DNA of 64,000 nt from Acidianus brierleyi (GCF_003201835.2 NZ_CP029289.2:310001-374000), one strand, 5' to 3'. Numbered from the stretch's first letter, positions 33,405 through 43,600 are shown. Numbers and translations are program-made. The notes: generated by a model not told the origin, from the sequence alone.

Positions 33405-34478
33405 ATGGCAAAAGTTGTAGTGATAGGAGGAGGAAATGCTGGTAGTATAGTTGCCAATAGACTTCAGAATAAGGGAATTGATGTAACTGTAATAGAACCA
33501 TCGGATTTACATCTTTATCAGCCTGGAATAATAGATGTAGCTTTTGGTGAAGAAAGAGAAGAAGAAATAATTAGGCCAGTAAATCAAATTATTAAATCTA
33601 ATATAATAAAAGATAAAGCCACTAAAGTCGATATAGAAAATCATAGCGTATATACTAGTAGAGGTCTAAAAATAGAATATGATTATTTAGTTATAGCCGC
33701 TGGAGCAGAAAATAAAAAAATAGAGGGATTTCCTCAATGGCACTCAATAGATGGTATAGGAGGGTTAAAAGAACAAATAAATAAATTTGATGGTAAAAAA
33801 ATTGTAGTAGGTTACTCTGGAGTGATAAAATGTCCAGCTGCACCTTTTGAGTTTGCATTTTTTTTAAAACAAAAATTCCCAAAAGCAGAAGTAACGTTAG
33901 TTAATCCAGTTTCTCAGCCACCAGATATTCAGAAACCTATGGCAGAACTATTAGGGAAAAGAAGTAAGGAATTAGGAATTAATGTAATAAGAGGCTTTAA
34001 AATAAAAGATATAGATAAAGACTCTAAGATAATTTACTCTGAAGATGGCCAAAATGTTTCATACGATATGGCACTCTTGGACACTCCAATAAGGGCAGGA
34101 CAAGAATTTGAGAACCTAACGGATAAAACTGGATTTATTCCTGTAGATAAATACACGTTAAAATATAAGGACTATGATAATGTGTTTGCAGTAGGGGATA
34201 TTACAAATATAATGACCCCACCAAAAACTGGTGCTATAGCACACTTTGGAGCAAAAATTATTGCAGATAACATTTATGCTGATGTAAATGGCTATGAAAA
34301 GAAAAAATTCGATGGATCTATATTTTGTGCTGTATATGGAGGTTTTGGAAAAGGCTTACTAATACGTACGAATTATGAAAAGAGTTATGCTGCTGGTCCA
34401 TTTTCAATTTTCTATATAGTAAAGAAGAGTTTTATAAGGCTATATTGGAATACGTTGACTGGAAACTTTATAATATAG
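33405..34478 (+). CDS. FAD-dependent oxidoreductase, sulfide:quinone reductase/FCSD-like
   Basis: About 357 residues with two nucleotide-binding folds: VVVIGGGNAGSIVANRL at the start and FAVGDITNI near the C-terminus. The segment IKCPAAPFEFAF carries a Cys at the position of the redox Cys of flavocytochrome c sulfide dehydrogenase and SQR, and a second Cys follows in SIFCAVYGG. These two could form the sulfide-oxidising disulfide. The C-terminal end has a hydrophobic and basic patch that may bind the membrane. Alternative: NDH-2-like dehydrogenase. Start chosen at ATG 33405 (MAKVVVIGGG) over 33384. Divergent from padR, a T-run follows the stop. Confidence 0.8.
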   Translation: MAKVVVIGGGNAGSIVANRLQNKGIDVTVIEPSDLHLYQPGIIDVAFGEEREEEIIRPVNQIIKSNIIKDKATKVDIENHSVYTSRGLKIEYDYLVIAAGAENKKIEGFPQWHSIDGIGGLKEQINKFDGKKIVVGYSGVIKCPAAPFEFAFFLKQKFPKAEVTLVNPVSQPPDIQKPMAELLGKRSKELGINVIRGFKIKDIDKDSKIIYSEDGQNVSYDMALLDTPIRAGQEFENLTDKTGFIPVDKYTLKYKDYDNVFAVGDITNIMTPPKTGAIAHFGAKIIADNIYADVNGYEKKKFDGSIFCAVYGGFGKGLLIRTNYEKSYAAGPFSIFYIVKKSFIRLYWNTLTGNFII

Positions 34479-34490
34479 ACTATACAAAAC

Positions 34491-34496
34491 TTTTTT
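34491..34496 (+). terminator. T-run terminator after flavoprotein gene
   Basis: A run of six T lies 13 bases after the stop codon, of the kind that ends archaeal transcription. It is one of the few places in the window where two convergent genes (this and segB) are separated by a real gap. Confidence 0.4.
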
Positions 34497-34519
34497 ACAT
34501 AATACCTTGAAGGGAGATA

Positions 34520-35618
<1,099 letters not shown>

Positions 35619-35619
<1 letters not shown>

Positions 35620-35642
35620 GTCTAGAGTATTCGTGCTAGACA
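35619..35642. promoter_or_regulatory. Inverted repeat at segA start, probable SegB site
   Basis: TGTCTAG (35619-35625) and CTAGACA (35636-35642) form a perfect 7-bp inverted repeat with a 10-base spacer that touches the segA ATG. SegB is known to bind TCTAGA-centred palindromes upstream of segAB, so this is a likely autoregulatory and partition site. Confidence 0.55.
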
Positions 35643-36026
35643 AATTAAAGGATAAAACCTTGTAATACGATAAAAAAGTAGAGTGTATCAAATTATAAGT
35701 GTAAATAAGAGCTTATTACTTAATCTAGCTTACATTATTTTATGTAGAAATTTTAGACAGTAATCCAGAGTATACACTGTATACTCTGTATTAGAAACTT
35801 AATACATCTTATTTAAGGAGAATTAGGAGGCACAATGCTAAAAAAGCTTCAGTAATGTATGATTTTACTCTTATGTCTTTTTATAATTCTGCTCTAATTT
35901 TAGATAAATGTAATTAAACACTATTTTAATATGAGTTTTTAAAGATATTATTTTTATTGAAATAAAATTTTAAGCGAACCTTTAAGCTAAGCATAAAAAT
36001 TTATTTTAAGAAACTTTATCTATATT
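35643..36026. other. Intergenic region between segA and 36027 gene
   Basis: A 384-base non-coding gap, the largest in the window. It holds a perfect 23-base inverted repeat (35766-35788), a Shine-Dalgarno-like TTAGGAGG at 35824-35830 followed by a 6-codon ORF that I do not believe, and AT-rich DNA with TATA-like boxes for the divergent genes. No RNA gene found. Confidence 0.5.
35766..35788. repeat. Perfect 10-bp inverted repeat upstream of segAB
   Basis: CAGAGTATAC (35766-35775) and GTATACTCTG (35779-35788) are exact reverse complements around a 3-base spacer. The arms contain GAGTATAC rather than TCTAGA, so this differs from the SegB-like sites. Size and symmetry fit a dimeric regulator operator or a partition site. 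Confidence 0.6.
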
Positions 36027-36500
36027 ATGTCTGTAGAGGAATATTTTCTTAAATATAACAATGAAAAAGTGTTTGTTATTTTGCTAGGCAGTAATTCTTC
36101 TAGGTCATATTTTTACTATCCCAAGGGCGATGCGTTATTTATAGTTAATGATCATATTGAATTGAAGGAGATAGATCAAATAATAGGTTCTTCATTAGCA
36201 GGAATGAAGCTTTCGAATCCTACAGATAGTTGGGATAAGATAAAATCTAGAGAAGTCAAATGGTATATTTTAGGGAAGGAAATTATTTCTGATAATATAT
36301 ATATAGTTCTTGAATCAGAAGATCAATTTAAATTAATTGAAAATGCGTCTCCAAATAGGTTAAAATATTATGTTTTACATGATCAAAATCCTTTTGATTA
36401 TAAGGATTGGTGTTGTGTTTTAATTGCGTCTACTAAGGATATAGAAGTACCAAGCACATTCAAAAAAATAAGTATAAGGGAAATTTTAAGTAACTCTTAA
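36027..36500 (+). CDS. Hypothetical protein
   Basis: A 157-residue soluble protein, mixed alpha/beta, with no motif I recognise. It has one Cys pair (DWCCVLIAS) and aromatic-rich segments (SRSYFYYPKGDALF). It lies 31 bases before the ferritin-like/VIT1 gene on the same strand, so it may be co-transcribed and related to metal handling, but nothing in the protein itself shows this. Confidence 0.55.
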   Translation: MSVEEYFLKYNNEKVFVILLGSNSSRSYFYYPKGDALFIVNDHIELKEIDQIIGSSLAGMKLSNPTDSWDKIKSREVKWYILGKEIISDNIYIVLESEDQFKLIENASPNRLKYYVLHDQNPFDYKDWCCVLIASTKDIEVPSTFKKISIREILSNS

Positions 36501-36531
36501 ATAGTAGTTACTATAAATTAGTAGTGATAAC

Positions 36532-37455
36532 ATGGATAAGTTAGTAGAAGAGAATTATTTAGACGAAGTTTTTGGCTATCAATTGTATAGTAACTTAGCC
36601 ATCAAAGAGAATAATCCGAAAGTAAGGGAGATTTTGGAAGAACTTGCAGAAGGAGAAAAGAGGCATTCAGAATTCTGGAGAATGATAGCTTCTAAGAAAA
36701 ATGTTTCATTAAAGTCGCTTACTTTTTGGCTAAAGTTTAAATTATTACTATTATTATTTTTGAGGAAAATTATTGGAATAGCTTTAACTTTAAAAATAGC
36801 CGAATATGGAGAAATTTCTGATGCTGAAAAATATGACAAGTTATCTAGAATGGACATTTTCTCCGATACCGAGAAAGAGGAAATAAATAAAATTAAAATG
36901 GAAGAACTTTATCATGAGGATTTACTAGTACAAACACAAATTAATATAGATAAGATTAGAGATGCAATATATGCTATAAGTGATGGGCTTATAGAAGTTT
37001 TAGCTGGAGTTTCTGGACTTTCAGGAGTTTTTAATACTCCTATTCTCGTAGCTCTAGGAGGTTTAATTATAGGCATTTCAGGAACAATTTCTATGTCTAT
37101 AGGGGCTTACCTATCTTCTCAATCTGAAACAGATATAGAGAAAAGTTCTCTAAGGAAACTAGGTAAAACATCTCAAGATTCCCAAAAACCTAAGGAAAGT
37201 GTTACTACTACAGCAGTATCTTATATTATAGGTGCTCTTATTCCAGTTTTGCCATTCTTGATCGGATTATCTGGTATAGTAGGTATTATAGTAGCATATG
37301 CTGCAACAGGATTGGCAACTTTTGTTGTGGGAAATATTATAGGCTTATTGAGTAATGTAAACCCGACAAAGAAAGGTTTGCAAATGACTGTTTTAGCAAT
37401 AGCTGCAGCTCTAGTGACGCATGCTATAGGAAGTTTATTCCACATTATAGAATAA
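36532..37455 (+). CDS. Ferritin-like/VIT1 fusion iron transporter (MbfA-type)
   Basis: A 307-residue protein. Residues 1-~145 form a rubrerythrin-like four-helix domain with metal-ligand pattern E...E..H (EENYLDEVFGYQ, EELAEGEKRHSEFW, EELYHED); residues ~145-307 form the VIT1/CCC1 membrane domain with about five TM helices (AISDGLIEVLAGVSGLSG, GGLIIGISGTISMSIGAYLSS). This Er-VIT1 layout is that of MbfA, an iron exporter with a cytoplasmic ferritin-like sensor. It likely removes Fe(II) or Mn(II) from the cytoplasm, useful in metal-rich acid springs. Confidence 0.85.
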   Translation: MDKLVEENYLDEVFGYQLYSNLAIKENNPKVREILEELAEGEKRHSEFWRMIASKKNVSLKSLTFWLKFKLLLLLFLRKIIGIALTLKIAEYGEISDAEKYDKLSRMDIFSDTEKEEINKIKMEELYHEDLLVQTQINIDKIRDAIYAISDGLIEVLAGVSGLSGVFNTPILVALGGLIIGISGTISMSIGAYLSSQSETDIEKSSLRKLGKTSQDSQKPKESVTTTAVSYIIGALIPVLPFLIGLSGIVGIIVAYAATGLATFVVGNIIGLLSNVNPTKKGLQMTVLAIAAALVTHAIGSLFHIIE

Positions 37456-37493
37456 AAGATAATATTTTTACTTCTTAAATATAAGTCTAATTA

Positions 37494-37964
37494 ATGAAAA
37501 ATGTTAAAATACCTGAAGTTATTTATTCTATCTTGCTTCAGAAAGCAAATGATGAGAGGAAAAATCTTGAGGACGTAATAGTCGATCTACTAATATCTTC
37601 TTTAAATGGTGACAAATCTAGACTATATACTCAGCTTTCTAGAGAGTACCTTCAATTGGCTACGAAATTAGAAAAAGAAGGTAAACTAAGTGAATCTGGA
37701 GAAGCATATTGGAAGTCTTTATCTTATATCTTAAGGAAAATAGGTAGTGAACTTAAAATGGATATAGAGAATTATCATGACTATTTTTCATTAATTGAAT
37801 ATTTATCATATAGAACGGACAATAAGGAGCTAATAGTAGATTTCTTAAATAGCGAGAAACTCCATGGTGAATTTCATCCAAGATCACAGAATGTAGAAGA
37901 ATTTAAAATTAGAGTAAATCATCTTAAAAATCTTTTAAATATATTAGAAAATATTAATATTTAA
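37494..37964 (+). CDS. PaREP1 family protein
   Basis: A 156-residue helical protein. The SREYLQLATKLEKEGKLSESGEAYWKSLSYILRKIG stretch matches the PaREP1 pattern (a helical HEPN-like family common in Crenarchaeota), with a RHH-like N-terminal piece (VKIPEVIYSILLQKANDE). Function unknown; relatives are proposed toxin/antitoxin or RNA-binding proteins. Overlaps the next convergent gene by four bases. Confidence 0.65.
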   Translation: MKNVKIPEVIYSILLQKANDERKNLEDVIVDLLISSLNGDKSRLYTQLSREYLQLATKLEKEGKLSESGEAYWKSLSYILRKIGSELKMDIENYHDYFSLIEYLSYRTDNKELIVDFLNSEKLHGEFHPRSQNVEEFKIRVNHLKNLLNILENINI

Positions 37965-38767
37965 ATTGGCATTTTGTTCAATATTCCGTCTATAATATTT
38001 TCTTGAATAATAGTTTTTTTCTTAAAATCGTAATATATTGACGCTTTAGTAGTAGAGTCTAGAGTATTTCCTTTTATAACCTCGTTAGAGTCAACCTTTC
38101 CTGAAAGTATTTCATAGCTTAGACTTTCGTTATTCTTTTTAATTATAACCTTATTTTCTAGAAGCTTCACATTCATGGCTATTATAGAAGGAATAAGGAA
38201 AGTATCTAATGTAGGAGTTAGGTTTATTATAACCTTATCGGCCTCAACAACTTTATCTACAGATTTGGATTCCATAAATATACTTCTTTTCTTCTCTATA
38301 TTTACTATTTTACCATTCTCAAATGTAACTAATACATCATCTTCACCTTGTTTTGATATTGCCTCATTTAATGAAGAATAAGAAGGATATGGCATAAATA
38401 TGAATCTAAAGGTTCCTTTATTTACTATAGCTTTAGCAGGTACTAGATTGTTTTCTACAAATGTTATTTCGCTCTCTTCACTTATTGGAATAGCATAGTA
38501 TGGAAATTCTATTATATCTTCTCTTTTAGCGTTATCTAATACTTCTTCGGCTTTTTTTATAAAAATGGATCTATCATATCCATACTGTTTAAAAATATTT
38601 TTTAGAATTGGCTCAAGATCTTTGACTAGGGAAGTTAATAAGTTATCTTCTAGGTAGAAGGATAATATAGGTACTAAGTGATTTTCTTCGCAATATTTTT
38701 TAGCTATATCTATTATTTTTGTAATAGCCGTATTCTTAGCTAACTTTGAAAGAGAACTTGCTTCCAT
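37961..38767 (-). CDS. Hypothetical protein
   Basis: A 268-residue soluble protein that I do not recognise. The N-terminal third is helical (KNTAITKIIDIAKKYCEENH); the rest is strand-rich with repeated short beta hairpins, and there is no catalytic motif or TM segment. A near-perfect SegB-like site lies inside it at 38052-38066. Normal codon use and intact frame. Function unknown. Confidence 0.55.
   Translation of the reverse strand: MEASSLSKLAKNTAITKIIDIAKKYCEENHLVPILSFYLEDNLLTSLVKDLEPILKNIFKQYGYDRSIFIKKAEEVLDNAKREDIIEFPYYAIPISEESEITFVENNLVPAKAIVNKGTFRFIFMPYPSYSSLNEAISKQGEDDVLVTFENGKIVNIEKKRSIFMESKSVDKVVEADKVIINLTPTLDTFLIPSIIAMNVKLLENKVIIKKNNESLSYEILSGKVDSNEVIKGNTLDSTTKASIYYDFKKKTIIQENIIDGILNKMPI
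38052..38066. promoter_or_regulatory. Best SegB-like site, 14 of 15 bases match
   Basis: GTAGAGTCTAGAGTA differs at one position from GTAGAGTCTAGACTA, the SegB site as I recall it from S. solfataricus. It is within a coding region about 2.4 kb from segA, which suggests a chromosomal (partition or compaction) role rather than gene regulation. Confidence 0.5.
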
Positions 38768-38828
38768 TCATAAAATACTTTGTAAAAGAGTTAATAAAAC
38801 GAGCTTGTAAAACGCTATACTATATTAA

Positions 38829-39542
38829 TTAAATTTCTTCTACCGATGTATCAGATATTTCTTTCAATCTTTCTAATCTTAAGTGAAAATATGATAATGG
38901 ATCTATATCTGCGATTGCATATCCATCTTCTTCACCTAATTCCGCAACAGTCAAAGTATCTACTAATTCCCCCTTTTTAATAGGTGTTAGAGCAAAGCTA
39001 TTTCCTACATAATTAGGAGGATCTAATGCATTTGCGTTTACTATAGCTATTCTATTCTCTAGAGAGCGTATTTTTATATAATCTTTCCATATTTTTAATC
39101 CTTCTGTCGTTATTTTTGATGGAACTAGTAATATTTCTACGCCTTTTCTAAACATATTTCTAATCGTTTCAGGAAAATCTATATCATAACAAATTGATAT
39201 GCCAAATTTTATTCCAGAATAAGTAAAAATAATTGATTTATCTCCTGGTAATAATCTTTCTTTTTCTTTCCCAAAAAGATGTAATTTTTTTGCTATACCT
39301 CTTACTTTTCCTGAATTATCAATTATAGGAGCGATTACAGAGACTCCGTCTTCTATAGCACCAGGGATAATATATGCAGTGTACTTTAGTGCTAGTCTCT
39401 GAAAATCGGATAATGGTATCTCATCCAGTGTTTTTACCCATTTTTCTGGTAATAATACAAGTTGAGCCCCTTTACTAAGTACAGTTTCTGTAAGTTCTAT
39501 AGCGCTTTTAACGTTGCTAGGTTGTACTATACCTATTTTCAA
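38829..39542 (-). CDS. Carbon-nitrogen hydrolase (nitrilase superfamily)
   Basis: A 237-residue enzyme with the Glu-Lys-Cys triad visible: Glu in LVLLPEKWV, Lys in AKKLHLFG, Cys in GISICYDIDFPE. The family hydrolyses amides or nitriles (omega-amidase, N-carbamoyl hydrolases and others); substrate not determinable. A bit shorter than the usual 260-280 residues. Its ATG overlaps the stop of the CBS-HPF gene by four bases, so they are co-expressed. Confidence 0.88.
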   Translation of the reverse strand: MKIGIVQPSNVKSAIELTETVLSKGAQLVLLPEKWVKTLDEIPLSDFQRLALKYTAYIIPGAIEDGVSVIAPIIDNSGKVRGIAKKLHLFGKEKERLLPGDKSIIFTYSGIKFGISICYDIDFPETIRNMFRKGVEILLVPSKITTEGLKIWKDYIKIRSLENRIAIVNANALDPPNYVGNSFALTPIKKGELVDTLTVAELGEEDGYAIADIDPLSYFHLRLERLKEISDTSVEEI

Positions 39543-40663
39543 TCTTCCTCTCTCTTGAATCCTTTCTTATTCTCTATGCGTTTTAATTTTCTTATCAGCC
39601 TTTCCTCTACTTTTTCTACAGCTTTTTTAACAGCTACAATTGGATCCCAATCTGTTTCATTAGCTATGAAGTTACCTATTTTGGTTGAGGCATTAACGGT
39701 AACTTTGTATATCGTTTTATCCTGACTATTAGCTTCTTCCTTAAAAGATACTCTAAAGTTAATAATATCAGTTAATTTGTCAAGTTTGCTTAGATATCTT
39801 TCTAGAACTCCGTCAATCTCAGCCTTTATTTCCTCTTTTTTCAAATCTGAAGTTAGTTTTGCTTCTAAAGGTAGGGTAAGCTGATATTTAGATTGCAATG
39901 AGCTAATTATATCTATTCCGCTTAAGACTCCAGCTATATAATCTCCTTCTAATATTGGTAGGCCAGAAATCTTATTTTTCAATATTTTTTCAGTAACCTT
40001 GATTAGAGATTCATTTCCGTTTGCAGTGATTACAGGCGAAACCATAATCTCTTTTACGGGCATAGCCATTATTCTTTCTTCTTCAGTTAAAATTGATTCC
40101 TTTTTCTTTTCACCAACAGAGTATAATATGTTTACAATATCTCTAGATGTAACTATTCCTTCTAGCTTCTTTTCTGCTAATAATGGTAACCTAGTAACAT
40201 TATTTTTTACCATTTCCCATCTAGCTCTAGCTACAGATTCTGATATATCTAGCGTAATAGGTGGAGAAGACATAAATTCTCTAGCCTTATTTTCTGGAAT
40301 TTGTTTAGAATCTAGTAAATATTTTAATACCGTTTCTCTTGTTATTAGTCCAGTCAGTTCTCTTGATGAATTAACTAACGGAATAGCTCTAGCTTTACTT
40401 GTATAGAATTTAGCTACAACTTTTCCAAAATCATCGTTTTCAGCCAAGGATACCGTAGGAGAGGCTAGACTTAAAACTCTAGTCTCTAGACTTACTCTTC
40501 TTTTTAAAAGGTCTTTATCAGTAAGCATTGCTATAAGTTTCTTATCTTTTATAACTGGGACTACCCATTGATTTTCTTCCTTCATTTTATTAAGGATTTC
40601 ACCTAGCTTGCTATTTATTGTAGCCACAACTTTAGGTTCTATGGCCAGGTCAGTTAGAGTCAA
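39539..40663 (-). CDS. Four-CBS-domain protein with C-terminal HPF/RaiA-like domain
   Basis: A 374-residue protein: four CBS domains in two tandem pairs over residues 1-~260 (repeats of MLTDKDLLKR, LITRETVLKYL, IVTSRDIVNIL, VLSGIDIISSL), followed by about 100 residues resembling ribosome hibernation factor HPF/RaiA (VLERYLSKLDKLTDII, then DWDPIVAVKKAVEKVEERLIRKLK). CBS domains bind adenine nucleotides, so this looks like an energy-sensing ribosome silencer. Promoter region with TATA-like box follows the divergent HDAC gene. The HPF part is my reading of a weak but ordered match. Confidence 0.78.
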   Translation of the reverse strand: MTLTDLAIEPKVVATINSKLGEILNKMKEENQWVVPVIKDKKLIAMLTDKDLLKRRVSLETRVLSLASPTVSLAENDDFGKVVAKFYTSKARAIPLVNSSRELTGLITRETVLKYLLDSKQIPENKAREFMSSPPITLDISESVARARWEMVKNNVTRLPLLAEKKLEGIVTSRDIVNILYSVGEKKKESILTEEERIMAMPVKEIMVSPVITANGNESLIKVTEKILKNKISGLPILEGDYIAGVLSGIDIISSLQSKYQLTLPLEAKLTSDLKKEEIKAEIDGVLERYLSKLDKLTDIINFRVSFKEEANSQDKTIYKVTVNASTKIGNFIANETDWDPIVAVKKAVEKVEERLIRKLKRIENKKGFKREED

Positions 40664-40722
40664 GTTCTCACGTGTAATATTTTATAATGAGAATTATTAA
40701 AAATATCTAATAGGAATAAGCT

Positions 40723-41775
40723 TTGCACAAGACAGCATTTGTTTGGGATGATAAATATCTATTATACTCATTTCCAGGTGAGCATCCATTTAAACCTCTT
40801 AGGGAGAGTATGGCAAAAAAATTAATGGAAGAAAGAGGTTTCTTTCACGAGATAGATTTAGTAAAACCATCAAGGATAGACGAAAATATACTACTTAAAG
40901 TTCATGATAAAAATTATGTAGATTTTGTAAAAGCTATGAGTGAAAAAGGTTCGGGTTATTTAGATTCTGGAGACACACCTGTATTTAAGGGAATTTTCGA
41001 AGCTGCTTTAATAAGAGTAGCAGGTACATTAAAAGCTTTGGAATTGTTAAATAGTTATGATCATGCGATTAATATAGGTGGAGGATTTCATCACGCTAAG
41101 AGAAACTCTGCAGAAGGATTTTGTGTTTTTAATGATGTAGCATTAGCAGCTAAAATAGCTGAAGAAAAATATGATAAAATAGCAATAGTAGATATAGATG
41201 GACATCATGGTGATGGAACACAAGAAATTTTATATGCAGATCCTAAAACCCTTAAAATCTCATTACATATGTATCATAGAAACTTTTTCCCTGGTAGTGG
41301 AAATATGGAAGAAATTGGAGAAGGTGATGGAAAAGGCTTGACGGTGAATATTCCATTACCTCCAGGTACTGCAGATGACGCGTATATTGAAGCATTTAAC
41401 GAGATTGCTGTTAAAAAAATTCAGAAATTCTCGCCAAATCTCATTATCTTGGTAGAAGGAGGAGATTCTCATTTTGATGATCCTTTAGTTGAATTAAAAT
41501 TGACAACTTTAGGTTATTTACAGATAGTAAAAGAAGTGCATAGACTAGCTCATGAATATTCTAATGGTAAATTATTACTTTTAGGAGTAGGAGGATATAA
41601 CTATGACGCTACTGCGAGAATATGGACAGTTTCTACGGCAGAGATAGCTAACATAAAATCTCCAGACGTAGACGTTCTTAATGATTGCTGCTATACATCA
41701 AGTACTCCTTTTGTAATAAATAAAGTACATGATATAATAAATAAGTTAAAAGAAATTCATGGGTTAGTCAATTAA
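40723..41775 (+). CDS. Histone deacetylase family (acetoin utilisation-like) deacetylase
   Basis: A 350-residue class II-type zinc deacetylase. Active-site segments: GGGFHHAKRN (His pair), VDIDGHHGDGTQE (Zn Asp and His), EGGDSHFDDPL (Zn Asp, with the usual GAD changed to GGD), GVGGYNYD (substrate Tyr). Archaeal members may deacetylate Alba, polyamines or other amides. The TTG start is supported by MHKTAFVWDDKYLLYSF being the normal N-terminus and by a leaderless promoter (tttataatgag... upstream). Overlaps purT tail to tail by 12 bases. Confidence 0.88.
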   Translation: MHKTAFVWDDKYLLYSFPGEHPFKPLRESMAKKLMEERGFFHEIDLVKPSRIDENILLKVHDKNYVDFVKAMSEKGSGYLDSGDTPVFKGIFEAALIRVAGTLKALELLNSYDHAINIGGGFHHAKRNSAEGFCVFNDVALAAKIAEEKYDKIAIVDIDGHHGDGTQEILYADPKTLKISLHMYHRNFFPGSGNMEEIGEGDGKGLTVNIPLPPGTADDAYIEAFNEIAVKKIQKFSPNLIILVEGGDSHFDDPLVELKLTTLGYLQIVKEVHRLAHEYSNGKLLLLGVGGYNYDATARIWTVSTAEIANIKSPDVDVLNDCCYTSSTPFVINKVHDIINKLKEIHGLVN

Positions 41776-42951
41776 AATCATTGAAGACGCTTTTCTAGCT
41801 TTTTCTTTAGCTTCGTCTACGTTATTGCCTGTAGCTAACACTACTCCCATTCTTCTCTTTTCGTAGCTAGACGGTTTTCCAAAAAGTCTTATTTGAACTC
41901 CTGGAATTTTTAGAGCCTTATCTATATTGAGATATTTAGGAGCCCACTCTTCTTTTTGAGCCAAGATTACATGAGATGCTGCTGGACTCACTAATTTAAC
42001 TTCTGGAGTAGGTAAGCCTAAAGCGCTTCGTATATGAACCTGAAATTCATTTATATCTTGACTAACTAGTGTTACTAACCCTGTATCATGAGGTCTTGGT
42101 GCTACTTCACTAAAAAGAACTCTATTCCCTGAAACTATAATTTCTACTCCATATATTCCTATTCCTCCTAAAGCGTCAACAACTCTTAATGCATAATCTT
42201 TTGACCTATTTAATATATCTTCATTTACATTAGCTGGTTGCCATGATTCTACATAGTAGTAACTAGGCCTTTTATGTTCTATAGCTGGGAAAGTATTCAT
42301 AACAATTCCGCTATCATCTATATATCTATAAGTTAGGATAGTAAGTTCAGTATCTATTTTAACGTATTCCTCTACTATTACTCTTCTACTTTTTCCTCTA
42401 GCGTGAGAAATAGACTCTTTGAAAGCTCCTTCTACTTCTTCTTCATTGTTTATGAGAGCATGTCCATGTCCGCTTGAACTCATTTCTGGCTTTATTAAAC
42501 ATGGATATCCTATATCTTTACAAATTCTTTTTATTTCATCTGGACTTTCTGCAAATGCATAGTTAGTAGTTGGTACTTTTACTTTTTCTGCAGCTAATTG
42601 TCTTAAATCCATTCTATTCATACATATTTTAACCGCATTAGCATTGGGTATTATTCTAAATCCAGAATCTTCCAAATCAATTAACGCATCAGTATTTATA
42701 GCCTCTATTTCAGCTATTACTGCATCAGGATTTTCTCTTCTTACGACTGATTTTATTGCATCTTTATTCATCATGTCTATAACATATTTCTTATTAGCTA
42801 CATGCATAGCTGGAGCCAAATCATATCTATCTACCGCAGTTACTTCTATTCCCATTCTTTGGGCTTCTACTGCCATTTCTTTACCTAGTTCCCCACTTCC
42901 TAACAATAGAACTTTATTACCACCTTCTAGAAGTGGTGTTCCTATCTGCAT
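41764..42951 (-). CDS. purT: Formate-dependent phosphoribosylglycinamide formyltransferase (PurT)
   Basis: A 395-residue ATP-grasp enzyme that makes formyl-GAR from GAR, formate and ATP in purine synthesis. The N-terminal substrate region has LLLGSGELGKEMAVEAQRMG and DRYDLAPAMHVA; the ATP-grasp has KPEMSSSGHGHALI, VEEYVKIDTELTILTYR and EVAPRPHDTGLVTL. Full family length, all motifs present. Single gene, no other pur genes nearby. Confidence 0.95.
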   Translation of the reverse strand: MQIGTPLLEGGNKVLLLGSGELGKEMAVEAQRMGIEVTAVDRYDLAPAMHVANKKYVIDMMNKDAIKSVVRRENPDAVIAEIEAINTDALIDLEDSGFRIIPNANAVKICMNRMDLRQLAAEKVKVPTTNYAFAESPDEIKRICKDIGYPCLIKPEMSSSGHGHALINNEEEVEGAFKESISHARGKSRRVIVEEYVKIDTELTILTYRYIDDSGIVMNTFPAIEHKRPSYYYVESWQPANVNEDILNRSKDYALRVVDALGGIGIYGVEIIVSGNRVLFSEVAPRPHDTGLVTLVSQDINEFQVHIRSALGLPTPEVKLVSPAASHVILAQKEEWAPKYLNIDKALKIPGVQIRLFGKPSSYEKRRMGVVLATGNNVDEAKEKARKASSMILID

Positions 42952-43003
42952 GAATGAAATAACTTGAATAAGTTAAAAAATATATATGCTTTCGAGTTTT
43001 TCT

Positions 43004-43600
43004 TTATTTGTTCAAGTAAAAATCTATACGTTTGGTTAGTCTTTCTATATCTAGAACGCAATTATTTACACATTGCCAAAATTTCGGCACTCTACAATTT
43101 CCAGAGAAAGGGATAGCTACAATACCATATTTAAAATAGCGCGAGTATGTTTCTATTTGATGATAATTATATTCCCCAACCTTTGCCTCTATAATCACCT
43201 TATTATTTACTAGAAAATCTGGTATATTGAAATTCCTAGAATTGGTTAATTTGCTCAAAGATTTAAAAATATTTGGATGTTTTACTATGTTATATTTGCC
43301 TTTTAGTCTTTCATAAATAAAATCCTCAAACGACGTGCCTAGTATCTGCAATAAACGTAGTCTACGCTCTTCCTCGGGATAAACAAGAGCAGGTAGAATA
43401 TTTATTTTTTCTATTTTATTTATTTTTTCTATTAATTTGGCATCATCATTTGATAATAAAAATGAAACTTTATTTGTATCAATTTCTTCGCCATTTTTAT
43501 ACATAATTTTAACTAACTCTCCATCTACAAACGCTACTATATTACCTTTAGGATCATGGATAAGTTTCCCATCTTTTAGTGAAAAACTGAAAAGCCTCAC
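43004..43600 (-). CDS. Putative PD-(D/E)XK nuclease-like protein
   Basis: A 198-residue protein. The second half has a restriction-nuclease core pattern: LGTSFEDFIYERL (helix with conserved Glu), NIPDFLVNNKVIIEAKVG (PD...EAK), then NYHQIETYSRYF. The N-terminal third is a small beta domain (FSLKDGKLIHDPKGNIVAFV). It could be an RNA/DNA nuclease of repair or tRNA-splicing type. Divergent from the following membrane protein gene. Substrate unknown. Confidence 0.65.
   Translation of the reverse strand: MRLFSFSLKDGKLIHDPKGNIVAFVDGELVKIMYKNGEEIDTNKVSFLLSNDDAKLIEKINKIEKINILPALVYPEEERRLRLLQILGTSFEDFIYERLKGKYNIVKHPNIFKSLSKLTNSRNFNIPDFLVNNKVIIEAKVGEYNYHQIETYSRYFKYGIVAIPFSGNCRVPKFWQCVNNCVLDIERLTKRIDFYLNK

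Noticed and set aside
35824..35855. TTAGGAGG plus ATG with a 6-codon ORF (possible leader peptide)
   Set aside because: No gene follows within 170 bases and no attenuator-like stems are visible.
39999..40406. 135-codon open frame antisense to the CBS-HPF gene
   Set aside because: Frame mirrors the codon bias of the opposite gene, and the opposite gene has clear domains.
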